Positions 15,442 to 22,153 of a DNA stretch of 34,170 bases are shown in pieces. The stretch comes from Bryobacterales bacterium. Lineage in GTDB: Bacteria; Acidobacteriota; Terriglobia; Bryobacterales; Bryobacteraceae. Below the pieces are notes generated by a model. The model was not told where the DNA came from and ran no database searches. It saw only the letters and a program-made list of their open reading frames with translations. A program made the translations under genes and the position numbers. Location: the NCBI GenBank assembly GCA_003135055.1, contig PLDF01000241.1, forward strand, positions 1,444 through 35,613, given 5' to 3'. The stretch's first letter is position 1. Every line of letters starts with the position of its first letter.

Positions 15442-16764
15442 GTGACGACCGCCAATGGTCAGCTTTTTCCGGGCGCAACTCTATACGATCCGGCCCGATA
15501 TATCGCTCACAACAGTTCGCTGTGCAAGCTCAATGGCACTGTGCTCGCCTTGAAGACCGCTGCGGATGCTTGGTCTTATGCCCTGGAGCTCCCGCGCAAT
15601 GGGCCGGTTCCCGAAGCGGCATATTTGATCGTCCGGGCCAAAATGAAAGTCAGTCAAGGGGCGGTGGGGGTCGGCATTTTGAAAGAGGATGGTTCAAGCT
15701 TCATCAAGGAGGTTCGAGTCGCATCGGGCGATGACTGGCAGGAGGTCGCGATCGAAATTCCGGGGGAGACGTCCATTGGATCGCTGATGTTCCGCAATGT
15801 GGCTTTCTCGGGCCCCAGTGAAGCCATGATCGAGCTGCTGCCGTTAGAGATCGGCTCTGAAAGGGCCATCCGCGGATTGGACCTCGATGCATCGTCTCTC
15901 GATCGATTCAAGCCATGGGCCGGCGTGGTTCCGGCCGGCTACTGGGCGGATTGGACCGGGTTGAAAACTCGGGCGGACGTCTGGAGATTCTCCGAAGCCT
16001 ACATGGCTATCTTTAACACGACAAGATTCGAGACTCATTCGGTATTGGGCGCCGGGGCGCCGTCCACCGGTCTCGTCGATCTTGACCGGGAGCCGGTCAT
16101 GGATTGGCTGCCCCTTGTCGATGCTGTCGCCCATTCGGGAGAGACGTTCCGCATGGCCGCGCTCGGGGCGGGTTGGGGACGCTGGCTCGCCGCCGGAGGA
16201 GCTCTCGCCAGGCAGACGGGGCGAGCGTTCTTTCTCGTCGGCGTAGAGGCGGATGCCGGACATTTCAGTTGGATGACCCGGCATTTTGCCGAAAACGGCT
16301 TCGACCCGTCGCATTACAGATTGATCGAGGCCGCCGTATCCGGCGTATCCGGCGCGTGCCGCTTCGCTATCGGCGACTCTCAAGCGTGGTATGGCCAGTC
16401 GATCGTCAAAGATGAAGACCGGACGGCGGAAACGCGAACGGTCCGCGCCGTGACCATCCAAGACATCTTACAGGATGCCTCGCCTCTCGATTACCTTCAT
16501 ATGGACATTCAGGGGGCCGAACTCGAGGTGCTGTCGAGCCATCCCGATCTCATCGACGACCGGGTTCGCCTGATCAACGTGGGAACCCACTCTGCGCAAA
16601 TAGAGGCCGGCCTTCGAAAGCTTTTCAAGGGACTCAAATGGCAGACGGTATACGATGTAGAACTTGGTTCCTCGATGTTAGTCCGTATCGGCGGCGAAGA
16701 ACGTGTTGTTGAGTTTGAAGATGGCGCGCAGATCTGGCGCAATCCAAAATTGCGCACCCCTTAA
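15442..16764 (+). CDS. FkbM-family methyltransferase with N-terminal beta domain
   Basis: A 440-residue protein in two parts. Residues about 1-235 form an unassigned beta-rich region (VLALKTAADAWSYALELP, AYLIVRAKMKVSQGAVGVGI) that resembles carbohydrate-binding-type jelly rolls in pattern. Residues about 236-420 are an FkbM methyltransferase: FRMAALGAGWGRWLA (SAM loop), FLVGVEADAGHF, and the family signature LDYLHMDIQGAELEVL at 349-364. FkbM enzymes O-methylate sugars and polyketides, so glycan methylation is likely. Start is GTG with GAGGGAGA 7 nt upstream; an ATG at 15437 opens only two codons (ATG TCG TGA). The gene is monocistronic and diverges from the glycan operon. Confidence 0.85.
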   Translation: MTTANGQLFPGATLYDPARYIAHNSSLCKLNGTVLALKTAADAWSYALELPRNGPVPEAAYLIVRAKMKVSQGAVGVGILKEDGSSFIKEVRVASGDDWQEVAIEIPGETSIGSLMFRNVAFSGPSEAMIELLPLEIGSERAIRGLDLDASSLDRFKPWAGVVPAGYWADWTGLKTRADVWRFSEAYMAIFNTTRFETHSVLGAGAPSTGLVDLDREPVMDWLPLVDAVAHSGETFRMAALGAGWGRWLAAGGALARQTGRAFFLVGVEADAGHFSWMTRHFAENGFDPSHYRLIEAAVSGVSGACRFAIGDSQAWYGQSIVKDEDRTAETRTVRAVTIQDILQDASPLDYLHMDIQGAELEVLSSHPDLIDDRVRLINVGTHSAQIEAGLRKLFKGLKWQTVYDVELGSSMLVRIGGEERVVEFEDGAQIWRNPKLRTP

Positions 16765-17099
16765 TTCGACGCGCATCTTCGACCGGATTCTTGCTTCTGC
16801 AACGGAACCCTCGGCGGCCCGCGCCATGATCGGCGTTCCATCGCCGGTCTCTTGTGCGCAAGCCCTTGCGCACCAAAGTGGGACGGACGCTTTCGTCTCG
16901 AAAATAGCCGCTCAAACGAACAGCCCAAGTACTTCCAGCCTAGCGAACCTGTCAAGCCCCCGCCCACTTTTCATCATCACGGGTGGCCCGCCCCGGGGCC
17001 ATGCTAGTTTCGTCTGTCAAACCGGCGATCTTGGCGACTGTTCCCCAGATCGTTCAAGCACCCGCTGATCTGGCCAACGTCCCGGAAAACCCGCCAGCC
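16765..17099. other. Intergenic, no gene seen
   Basis: Convergent region between the FkbM gene and the small transporter pair. No ORF with family resemblance. The phrase near 16975-17005, read on the minus strand (CATGGCC...GCGGGCCACC then GTGATGATGAAAA), resembles the edge of the IS110-type remnant at 32195-32230 and may be a scrap of similar mobile DNA. Confidence 0.4.
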
Positions 17100-17462
17100 T
17101 CAGCTACCCAAGCCCAGGAAAAACACCCCCACCAGCACCAGGCCCAGCCCCGCGAATTTCTGTTTCGTCAGCGGCTCGTTGAATACCAGCCGCGCCCAAA
17201 ACAGCGCCCACACATAGCTGAGCGAAACCATCGGGTACAAAACCGAGAGCTGCCCGTTTCGAATTCCAGCGAGATAGAAGACCGAGGAAATCAAAAAGAG
17301 CGCGACCCCAACCGCCGCATTCACGCTCACAATATGCAGGAAACCCTGGTGAAGATCCTTCGACGCCTTCTTCAGAAATACCATGCCGATAGAGCCGATG
17401 AACGACCCGGTCAGCACCAGCAGAATCGAGCTGAGCGGCGTGTATATCATTGCGGACGTCAT
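17100..17462 (-). CDS. Small four-helix transporter subunit (SMR/EamA type), second of pair
   Basis: A 120-residue protein with four predicted membrane helices. It has the half-EamA/SMR features GSIGMVFLKKASKD in the first helix-loop, and QLSVLYPMVSLSYVWALFWA in the third helix region. It ends FAGLGLVLVGVFFLGLGS. Such proteins form dimers. ArnE/ArnF-type pairs flip lipid-linked sugars, while others export small cations. ATG at 17462 overlaps the stop of the upstream partner as ATGA; the longer frame to 17783 is that partner read out of frame. Coupled translation suggests a fixed-stoichiometry heterodimer. The substrate is not visible, but glycan genes around it make a lipid-sugar flippase plausible. 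Confidence 0.8.
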   Translation of the reverse strand: MTSAMIYTPLSSILLVLTGSFIGSIGMVFLKKASKDLHQGFLHIVSVNAAVGVALFLISSVFYLAGIRNGQLSVLYPMVSLSYVWALFWARLVFNEPLTKQKFAGLGLVLVGVFFLGLGS

Positions 17463-17860
17463 TTCCTCGCTCCCCGCCCTAACACAGCGACCCCGCAGAT
17501 GATCACTGCGAGGCCAATCAATTTGTCGGCGTTGACCGTATCGCCAAAAACCAGAAACGATAGCGCCGTCACCCAGAGATAGCTCAGCGAAAGGATCGGA
17601 TAGAGCACCGAAAGCTCGCCGTCTTTGAACGCCACCACGATCAGAACCGTCACCACCGCGTATAGACCGTAGCCCGCGATGAGCAGGGGATTCGTGATTA
17701 TGCCGGCCAGTCCTGGATGCGCCTTGGCGTGGTCCGCGCCCAGCTTCATCAGAATCTGCGCGGCGGAGCCGAGAAACGTGCAAAAGACCACCAGCAGCAC
17801 GGCGCGGCGGGCTTGCTCGGACGTGGTTGCGGGAACTGGATTCGCGGCGATCGCGCTCAA
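17459..17860 (-). CDS. Small four-helix transporter subunit (SMR/EamA type), first of pair
   Basis: A 133-residue paralogue of the downstream subunit: a hydrophilic N-terminus of about 18 residues, then helices LLVVFCTFLGSAAQILMKLG, an internal helix, ELSVLYPILSLSYLWVTALS, and a last helix GLAVIICGVAVLG. The shared LSVLYPxxSLSYxW box shows common ancestry. It diverges from lepB with about 50 bp between starts, so the two promoters must overlap. ATG at 17860 is the first start in a frame with good membrane-protein content. Confidence 0.82.
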   Translation of the reverse strand: MSAIAANPVPATTSEQARRAVLLVVFCTFLGSAAQILMKLGADHAKAHPGLAGIITNPLLIAGYGLYAVVTVLIVVAFKDGELSVLYPILSLSYLWVTALSFLVFGDTVNADKLIGLAVIICGVAVLGRGARK

Positions 17861-17911
17861 ATCGGGGCCTCGTGGGATGCTCTTAATAGGATATCAGGTT
17901 AGAATGAGGCT

Positions 17912-18700
17912 GTGGAAGAAAACAACGGCATAGCAGTGGAGCATGCGCCTCCGGAAGCGCCTGCGCAAAGTCCGGCGCCGCATCGCGGCTTTATCGCGGA
18001 ATGGACCGTCACCGTCATTCTCTTGCTCTTTGGCACTACCAGCCTGCTGCAGGCGTTCGTCATCCCCACCGGCTCCATGGAAGACACCCTGCTCATCGGC
18101 GACCACCTGCTGGTGGATAAGCTGGCCTATGCGCCGGGCGGCAGCGTTTCCAAATACCTGCTGCCGTACGAGGAGGTGCGGCGCGGCGACATCATCGTGT
18201 TCCGTTACCCGGTGGATATCCAGCAGACTTTCGTGAAGCGGTGCATCGGCGTCCCCGGAGACCGCATACGGCTGGTCGACAAGCAGCTCATTCTCAACGG
18301 CAAAGCCATGAACGAGCCGTACGCGTATCACAAGACCGGCTATATCGATTCTTATCGCGACGATTTTCCCGGGCCGCCCAACATGAACGTGGCCGAACCG
18401 GCGCAGGAGATGCTCGCCAATCACGTGGTGAATGGCGAAGTGGTGGTGCCCCCCGGACATTACTTCGCCATGGGCGATAACCGCGATTGGTCGCTCGACA
18501 GCCGTTACTGGGGCTTCGTCCCGCGCGAAAACATCATCGGGAAGCCGCTGATCATATACTGGTCGTACGACGCTTCCACCACCGCGCTGACGGATTCCGG
18601 ATTGGGCGTCCGGCACCTAATCGATATTGCGATGCACTTTCCCACCAAGACGCGTTGGAGCCGCACCCTGCGCCTGATTCACGGTTATCCGCTCCACTAG
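17912..18700 (+). CDS. lepB: Signal peptidase I
   Basis: A 262-residue membrane serine protease that removes signal peptides from secreted proteins. One N-terminal helix (WTVTVILLLFGTTSLLQAFV) is followed by IPTGSMEDTL with catalytic Ser55, DIIVFRYP, catalytic Lys109 in TFVKRCIGVPGD, and box E GDNRDWSLDSRYWG near residue 189. The insert between about 130 and 165 is typical for longer Gram-negative forms. Start is GTG; GAGG lies only 2 nt before it, so a slightly different start is possible. Many signal-peptide proteins in this window would be its substrates. Confidence 0.93.
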   Translation: MEENNGIAVEHAPPEAPAQSPAPHRGFIAEWTVTVILLLFGTTSLLQAFVIPTGSMEDTLLIGDHLLVDKLAYAPGGSVSKYLLPYEEVRRGDIIVFRYPVDIQQTFVKRCIGVPGDRIRLVDKQLILNGKAMNEPYAYHKTGYIDSYRDDFPGPPNMNVAEPAQEMLANHVVNGEVVVPPGHYFAMGDNRDWSLDSRYWGFVPRENIIGKPLIIYWSYDASTTALTDSGLGVRHLIDIAMHFPTKTRWSRTLRLIHGYPLH

Positions 18701-18869
18701 CAAAGTAGGGCGGACGCCCTGTACCATTGAAACAAGCCCGCGCGCGACCCCCTGGTCGCGCTCCTGCGCCCATCGTCAATTCTTACGGGATAGGAAACTG
18801 GAAACTGGACACTAGATACGAATACCGCGACCGGGTGACTGTGTGCTTTTGCCAACACCCACTCACGGT

Positions 18870-18891
18870 CGCGGCTCCATTCGGAGCCGCG
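18870..18891. repeat. Perfect 9-bp hairpin between lepB and manC
   Basis: CGCGGCTCC-ATTC-GGAGCCGCG. It lacks a T run and lies 170 bp after the lepB stop. The surrounding 250 bp also holds a small hairpin at about 18708 (AGGGCG-2-CGCCCT) and the phrase GGAAACTGGAAACTGG at about 18794, echoed just before the manC start. It may be a terminator variant or another palindromic repeat. Confidence 0.5.
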
Positions 18892-18950
18892 CGCGTCGGC
18901 AAGCGGTTTGTGGCAGCACCGAATCTCGCGGCCGGAGAACTGGAAACTAG

Positions 18951-20048
18951 ATGAACCGTCACTATTACGGATTGATCCTGGCCGGCGGGCGCGGCACGCG
19001 TTTTTGGCCGCGCAGCCGCAAGCGCAGCGCCAAGCAGGTGCTGAACGTGGTCGGCGAGCGCTCGCTCATCCAAAATACGGTGGAGCGCCTCGGGCCGGTG
19101 ATTCCTCCGGAGCGGTTGTGGGTGCTCACCAACCAGCACCTGCGCGGCGCCATCGTCAAGCAGCTTCCCGAGATTCCGCAACGCCAGATCTTGGCGGAAC
19201 CCATGCAGCGGAACACCGCGCCGGCCATCGGTCTGGCGGCGCACATTCTGCAGTCCGTCGACAAGGACGCGGTCATGGGCGTGTTTCCGTCCGACCATGT
19301 GATAGGTCATGGGCCGATAGGTCATGGCGCAGGCAAAGCCGCGGCTTATCGGAATGTAGTGAAGGCCGCTCTCAAGAGCGCCAACGCCGGCAATCTGATG
19401 GTGATCGGCATCGAGCCGCGATGGCCCGAGACCGGTTATGGATATGTGGAGTTTCCGCGCGGCTCCAAGCCCGGAGCCGTCGCTCGCGTCAAGCGCTTCC
19501 ACGAGAAGCCTGCGTTGGCGAAGGCGAAGCGCTATCTCGCCGCGGGCAATTTCTATTGGAACTCGGGCATGTTCTTCTGGCGGTGCGACGCGCTGCTCGA
19601 CCAATTGCGGCAGCACCTGCCAAAGACGGCCACCGTTCTGGCCGCGCTCCCGGCCTTCGGCTCGCGCGGATTCCATCAAAAGCTCAGCCGGGCGTTTCCG
19701 TTGTGCGAAAACATCTCCATCGATTTCGCGGTGCTGGAAAAGTCGGCGCTGGTGCACGGCATTCCAGCCGCGGACTTCGGTTGGAACGACGTCGGCAGTT
19801 GGAACGCGGTCTACGAGCTGTCGGCGCGCGACGAGTGCGGAAACGCCATCGCGGCCGAATCGATTTGCCTCGAAGCGCGCAACAATTTCGTGGACGCCCG
19901 CGGCAAGCTGGTGGCGCTGCTCGGCGTAAGCGATCTGATTGTGGTGGACACCGCCGACGCGCTGCTGGTGGCGTCGCGAGACCGCGCGCAGCAAGTGGGC
20001 GACGTAGTGAAAGCGCTCGAGCGGGCCAAGCGCGAAGACTTGCTGTAA
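18951..20048 (+). CDS. manC: Mannose-1-phosphate guanylyltransferase
   Basis: A 365-residue monofunctional enzyme making GDP-mannose from mannose-1-phosphate and GTP. Motifs in order: LILAGGRGTRFWPRSR with AKQ (nucleotide binding), EPMQRNTAPAIGLAA, PSDHVI, ETGYGYVEFP, RFHEKP, NFYWNSGMFFW, ISIDFAVLEKS and FGWNDVGSWNA. The isomerase domain of bifunctional ManC is absent, as usual at this length. A 15-bp tandem duplication at 19301-19330 adds about five residues (GHGPIGHG) just after PSDHVI, next to the active site. GDP-mannose feeds the glycan enzymes nearby. ATG at 18951 is the only sensible start. Confidence 0.92.
   Translation: MNRHYYGLILAGGRGTRFWPRSRKRSAKQVLNVVGERSLIQNTVERLGPVIPPERLWVLTNQHLRGAIVKQLPEIPQRQILAEPMQRNTAPAIGLAAHILQSVDKDAVMGVFPSDHVIGHGPIGHGAGKAAAYRNVVKAALKSANAGNLMVIGIEPRWPETGYGYVEFPRGSKPGAVARVKRFHEKPALAKAKRYLAAGNFYWNSGMFFWRCDALLDQLRQHLPKTATVLAALPAFGSRGFHQKLSRAFPLCENISIDFAVLEKSALVHGIPAADFGWNDVGSWNAVYELSARDECGNAIAAESICLEARNNFVDARGKLVALLGVSDLIVVDTADALLVASRDRAQQVGDVVKALERAKREDLL
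19301..19330 (+). repeat. 15-bp in-frame tandem duplication in manC
   Basis: Two head-to-tail copies beginning GATAGGTCATGG (the last three bases differ, GCC against CGC). They encode two IGHG-like repeats immediately after the conserved PSDHV. Confidence 0.8.
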
Positions 20049-20092
20049 TGTGGGGCAGCCAATCCTGGCTGCAAGCCGGCTTTCAGCCGGCT
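20049..20092. repeat. REP-like double-hairpin element, copy 3
   Basis: TGTGGGGCAG start, hairpin GCAGCCA-ATCC-TGGCTGC, then AGCCGGCT-TTC-AGCCGGCT. It begins at the manC stop codon. The second hairpin is followed by TTTTCG, so it may double as a terminator for manC. Nearly identical to the copy at 20775. Confidence 0.8.
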
Positions 20093-20115
20093 TTTCGTGG
20101 ACAGTGCACTGGCAA

Positions 20116-20470
20116 CTAGCCCTTGCGACGAATCCGAATGCTCCCAGGGCTCGGCACGGCGAATGCGCCAGCCAATTCTTGCCCATGTTCCCGAATCGCT
20201 TCGGAGACCACCGCTGCCTTCATAAGCTGGGCTCAGACCCCACAAACGGATGAGAATAACGCCCGTCGACGCTCGCCCTTGCCGAAAGACCAGTTCGCCG
20301 AAATCCTTGTCGGCCGTGATCAACACGCTGGCCGAAATCCGACTCTCCATTAGCACGACTTCATCCACTATCCCCGGCGACATCTCGGCTACGTACGCAA
20401 CCCGGTGGCCATCGAGGCGAAGGCGTTCGACAATCTGACGCTCGACGCCTTCATCGGCCAGGAAAGTCAC
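20116..20470 (-). pseudogene. DUF5615 PIN-like toxin gene with a frameshift
   Basis: The first 78 codons read TFLADEGVERQIVERLRLDG and then YVAEMSPGIVDEV, ITADKDFGELVF and VILIRLWGLSPAY, a standard DUF5615 PIN-like domain with its acidic residues. The expected C-terminus KAAVVSEAIREHGQELAGAF, ending SPGSIRIRRKG, follows in the next frame and stops at 20116. One extra base at about 20218-20226 breaks the frame. If read straight, the protein gets a long unrelated tail. Start is GTG overlapping the DUF433 stop (GTGA). The pair resembles VapBC-like toxin-antitoxin modules. The toxin is probably inactive here unless the shift is a sequencing error or is bypassed. Confidence 0.75.
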
Positions 20471-20709
20471 CGGGAAGTCGTCTCAAGAGGATAGATAACA
20501 TCGGCGCGGAGGGCTTCAGCCGCAAACCCAAGCGCCGCCCGAACAGCGTCTTGGTTGAGCCGCAAGTGCGCGTCAAGTATCTGTTCGACCGTTTCTCCGG
20601 CGGCCAGTTTCTCCAGAATCAACTCGACGGTAATGCGCGTGCCTGCTATGACAGGCTTACCCATCATCACGCTGGGATTGGAAACAACCATCTCTCGGTA
20701 ATCGCCCAC
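20467..20709 (-). CDS. DUF433 antitoxin-like protein
   Basis: An 80-residue DUF433 protein with the signature VMMGKPVIAGTRITVELILE, then LAAGETVEQILDAHLRLNQDAVRAAL, a winged-helix-like DNA-binding fold often paired with DUF5615 toxins. Start is GTG at 20709 with AGAGGGAC just upstream. Its stop overlaps the DUF5615 start by 4 nt, as in coupled toxin-antitoxin operons. It likely represses its own promoter in the REP-containing region to its right (inferred). Confidence 0.82.
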   Translation of the reverse strand: MGDYREMVVSNPSVMMGKPVIAGTRITVELILEKLAAGETVEQILDAHLRLNQDAVRAALGFAAEALRADVIYPLETTSR

Positions 20710-20774
20710 ATGTCCCTCTTTAATCCAGCATACTCTCCGGAACCCCCGAACAAGATTTTAATTCTGAGGCACTC

Positions 20775-20817
20775 TGTGGGGCAGCCAATCCTGGCTGCAG
20801 CCGGCTTTCAGCCGGCT
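20775..20817. repeat. REP-like double-hairpin element, copy 4
   Basis: Same as copy 3 except that one A between the hairpins is missing: GCAGCCA-ATCC-TGGCTGC directly joined to AGCCGGCT-TTC-AGCCGGCT. It is in the same orientation, about 730 bp away, so the two copies bracket the DUF433/DUF5615 pair. Confidence 0.8.
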
Positions 20818-21061
20818 CTCTTCGCCCTCGCGATACGCCGGTTTCCGCCGCAAAAGACGCTCCAGCCACCGATCGCTCCCCGCTCGTGTGAACGCCCTTC
20901 GGCCCGCTCCAACATCTATGGAAATGCGAAGTTATTTCGTGCGAGTCTTTGCCCGTTTGGCAGTCCTGTTGCCCCCGCCACAATCAAGAGCCCGGTTCTC
21001 CCTGGCCGGTAGCGACGACTGGCCCGTCGCCGGCGGCGCGCTCGGCGTGATCGGCGTCCCG

Positions 21062-21087
21062 GTTGAATTCGAGATAATGAATTCAAC
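21062..21087. promoter_or_regulatory. Perfect 9-bp inverted repeat, possible operator
   Basis: GTTGAATTC and GAATTCAAC separated by GAGATAAT. It ends 50 bp before the hydrolase ATG. AT-rich arms in a GC-rich region and a spacer of 8 (centre-to-centre 17) suit a dimeric regulator. Confidence 0.45.
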
Positions 21088-21137
21088 AGTCTGGCCGGCA
21101 ATCAGCATCCCCTCCGGTCCTGATAGAATCTCCATGC

Positions 21138-22004
21138 ATGTGGAAATCCGCTCTCATTCCGGCAATTGCCTGCGCCGCGGCTTTGACCGCCGCGCCTCTC
21201 GATAAGAAGGACGTCGAATACGCCCGCCCCGGCGGCAAGCCGGTGCTGCTCGATCTGCACGTTCCCGACGGTCCCGGCCCGTTTCCCGCCGCCATTCTCG
21301 TCCACGGCGGAGGGTTCGACGAGGGCAGTAAGAGCACCAACGTCCGGCCCTTGTTCGACCCGCTGGCCGATGCCGGCTTCGCATGGTTCAGCATCGATTA
21401 CCGGATGGCGCCCGAGTTCCGCTTTCCGCAGGCCAATGACGACCTCAACAGCGCCATCCGGTGGGTGAAGGCGAACGCCGCGGCATACCGCGTGGATGTC
21501 TCGAAGATCGCCATCGTCGGCGAATCGGCTGGCGGGTTCCTGGTCAACTACGCGGGCACGCATGAGACTCCGGAAACGCGCGTGGCGGCCGTGGTCGATT
21601 TTTACGGTCCCGTGGATTATGGCAAGCTGGCCCAACAGCGGCGCGATCATCCCGAGCTTTTCAACATGGCGAGCATCGGCAAGCACATGGCGAATGGCGG
21701 CAGCGTGCGTTTCCTCGGCGCCGAGCAGCTCGACGCCGCGGGCCTGGCGAAACTCCGCGCTCTCGCGCCCATCTACGCGGTCCACAAGGGCATGGCGCCG
21801 TTTCTGTGCATCCACGGAACCAAGGACGATCAGGTGTCGTACGATCAATCGCCCGCCATGTGCGACGCCATGCATAAGGTGGGCGCGGTCTGCGACCTGA
21901 TCTCGATCGAAGGCGGAGGACACGGCATGTCCGGATGGCGCGCGCCTCAGATGCAGCACTGGAAGCCCGAGATGATCGCGTGGCTTGCGAAGACGCTGCG
22001 GTAG
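21138..22004 (+). CDS. Secreted alpha/beta hydrolase (esterase/lipase-like)
   Basis: A 288-residue hydrolase with a short signal peptide (WKSALIPAIACAAALTAAP). The oxyanion motif HGGG is at 56-59, the nucleophile elbow GESAGG gives Ser130, the acid is Asp230 or 231 in GTKDDQVSYDQS, and the base is His262 in EGGGHGMSGW. The pattern fits the BD-FAE/acetyl-xylan-esterase-like group that deacylates plant polysaccharides or small esters; the exact substrate is not visible. It acts in the periplasm or outside. A palindrome lies 50 bp upstream. It converges on the GH100-like gene. Confidence 0.85.
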   Translation: MWKSALIPAIACAAALTAAPLDKKDVEYARPGGKPVLLDLHVPDGPGPFPAAILVHGGGFDEGSKSTNVRPLFDPLADAGFAWFSIDYRMAPEFRFPQANDDLNSAIRWVKANAAAYRVDVSKIAIVGESAGGFLVNYAGTHETPETRVAAVVDFYGPVDYGKLAQQRRDHPELFNMASIGKHMANGGSVRFLGAEQLDAAGLAKLRALAPIYAVHKGMAPFLCIHGTKDDQVSYDQSPAMCDAMHKVGAVCDLISIEGGGHGMSGWRAPQMQHWKPEMIAWLAKTLR

Positions 22005-22032
22005 TTCGCGCGAATATCCTCTGGCCTGCTGC

Positions 22033-22137
22033 TGCCACGCCCCCGCGCGGGCGGCGAACCGAAGGGTATGTAGGACAGACCTCCCGGTCTGTCCCTCTTT
22101 CTGTCACGCCCCCCGCGCGGGGAGCAAACCGAAGGGG
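22033..22137. repeat. Composite intergenic repeat with hairpin core
   Basis: Two related units of about 34 bp, each CACGCCCCC...GCGCGGG...GAACCGAAGGG-like, flank a hairpin GGACAGAC-(6)-GTCTGTCC at about 22073-22094. The units contain the palindrome CCCCGCGCGGGG. It lies between convergent genes and may act as a bidirectional terminator or be another mobile palindrome. Confidence 0.6.
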
Positions 22138-22153
22138 GCAGTCGTTATCCGGG

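Larger units (their letters stand above)
20710..21137. other. Intergenic region with repeat and operator-like palindrome
   Basis: About 430 bp between the divergent DUF433 and hydrolase genes. It contains REP-like copy 4 (20775-20817) and an inverted repeat at 21062-21087. No ORF in it is convincing. Confidence 0.5.

Noticed and set aside
14945..15478. 177-codon minus-strand frame in the divergent intergenic region
   Set aside because: It covers the predicted fkbM promoter and ribosome binding site, and its sequence resembles nothing known.
18783..20186. 467-codon minus-strand frame opposite manC
   Set aside because: It is the antisense of a clear mannose-1-phosphate guanylyltransferase, has no domain resemblance, and arises from GC-rich third positions.
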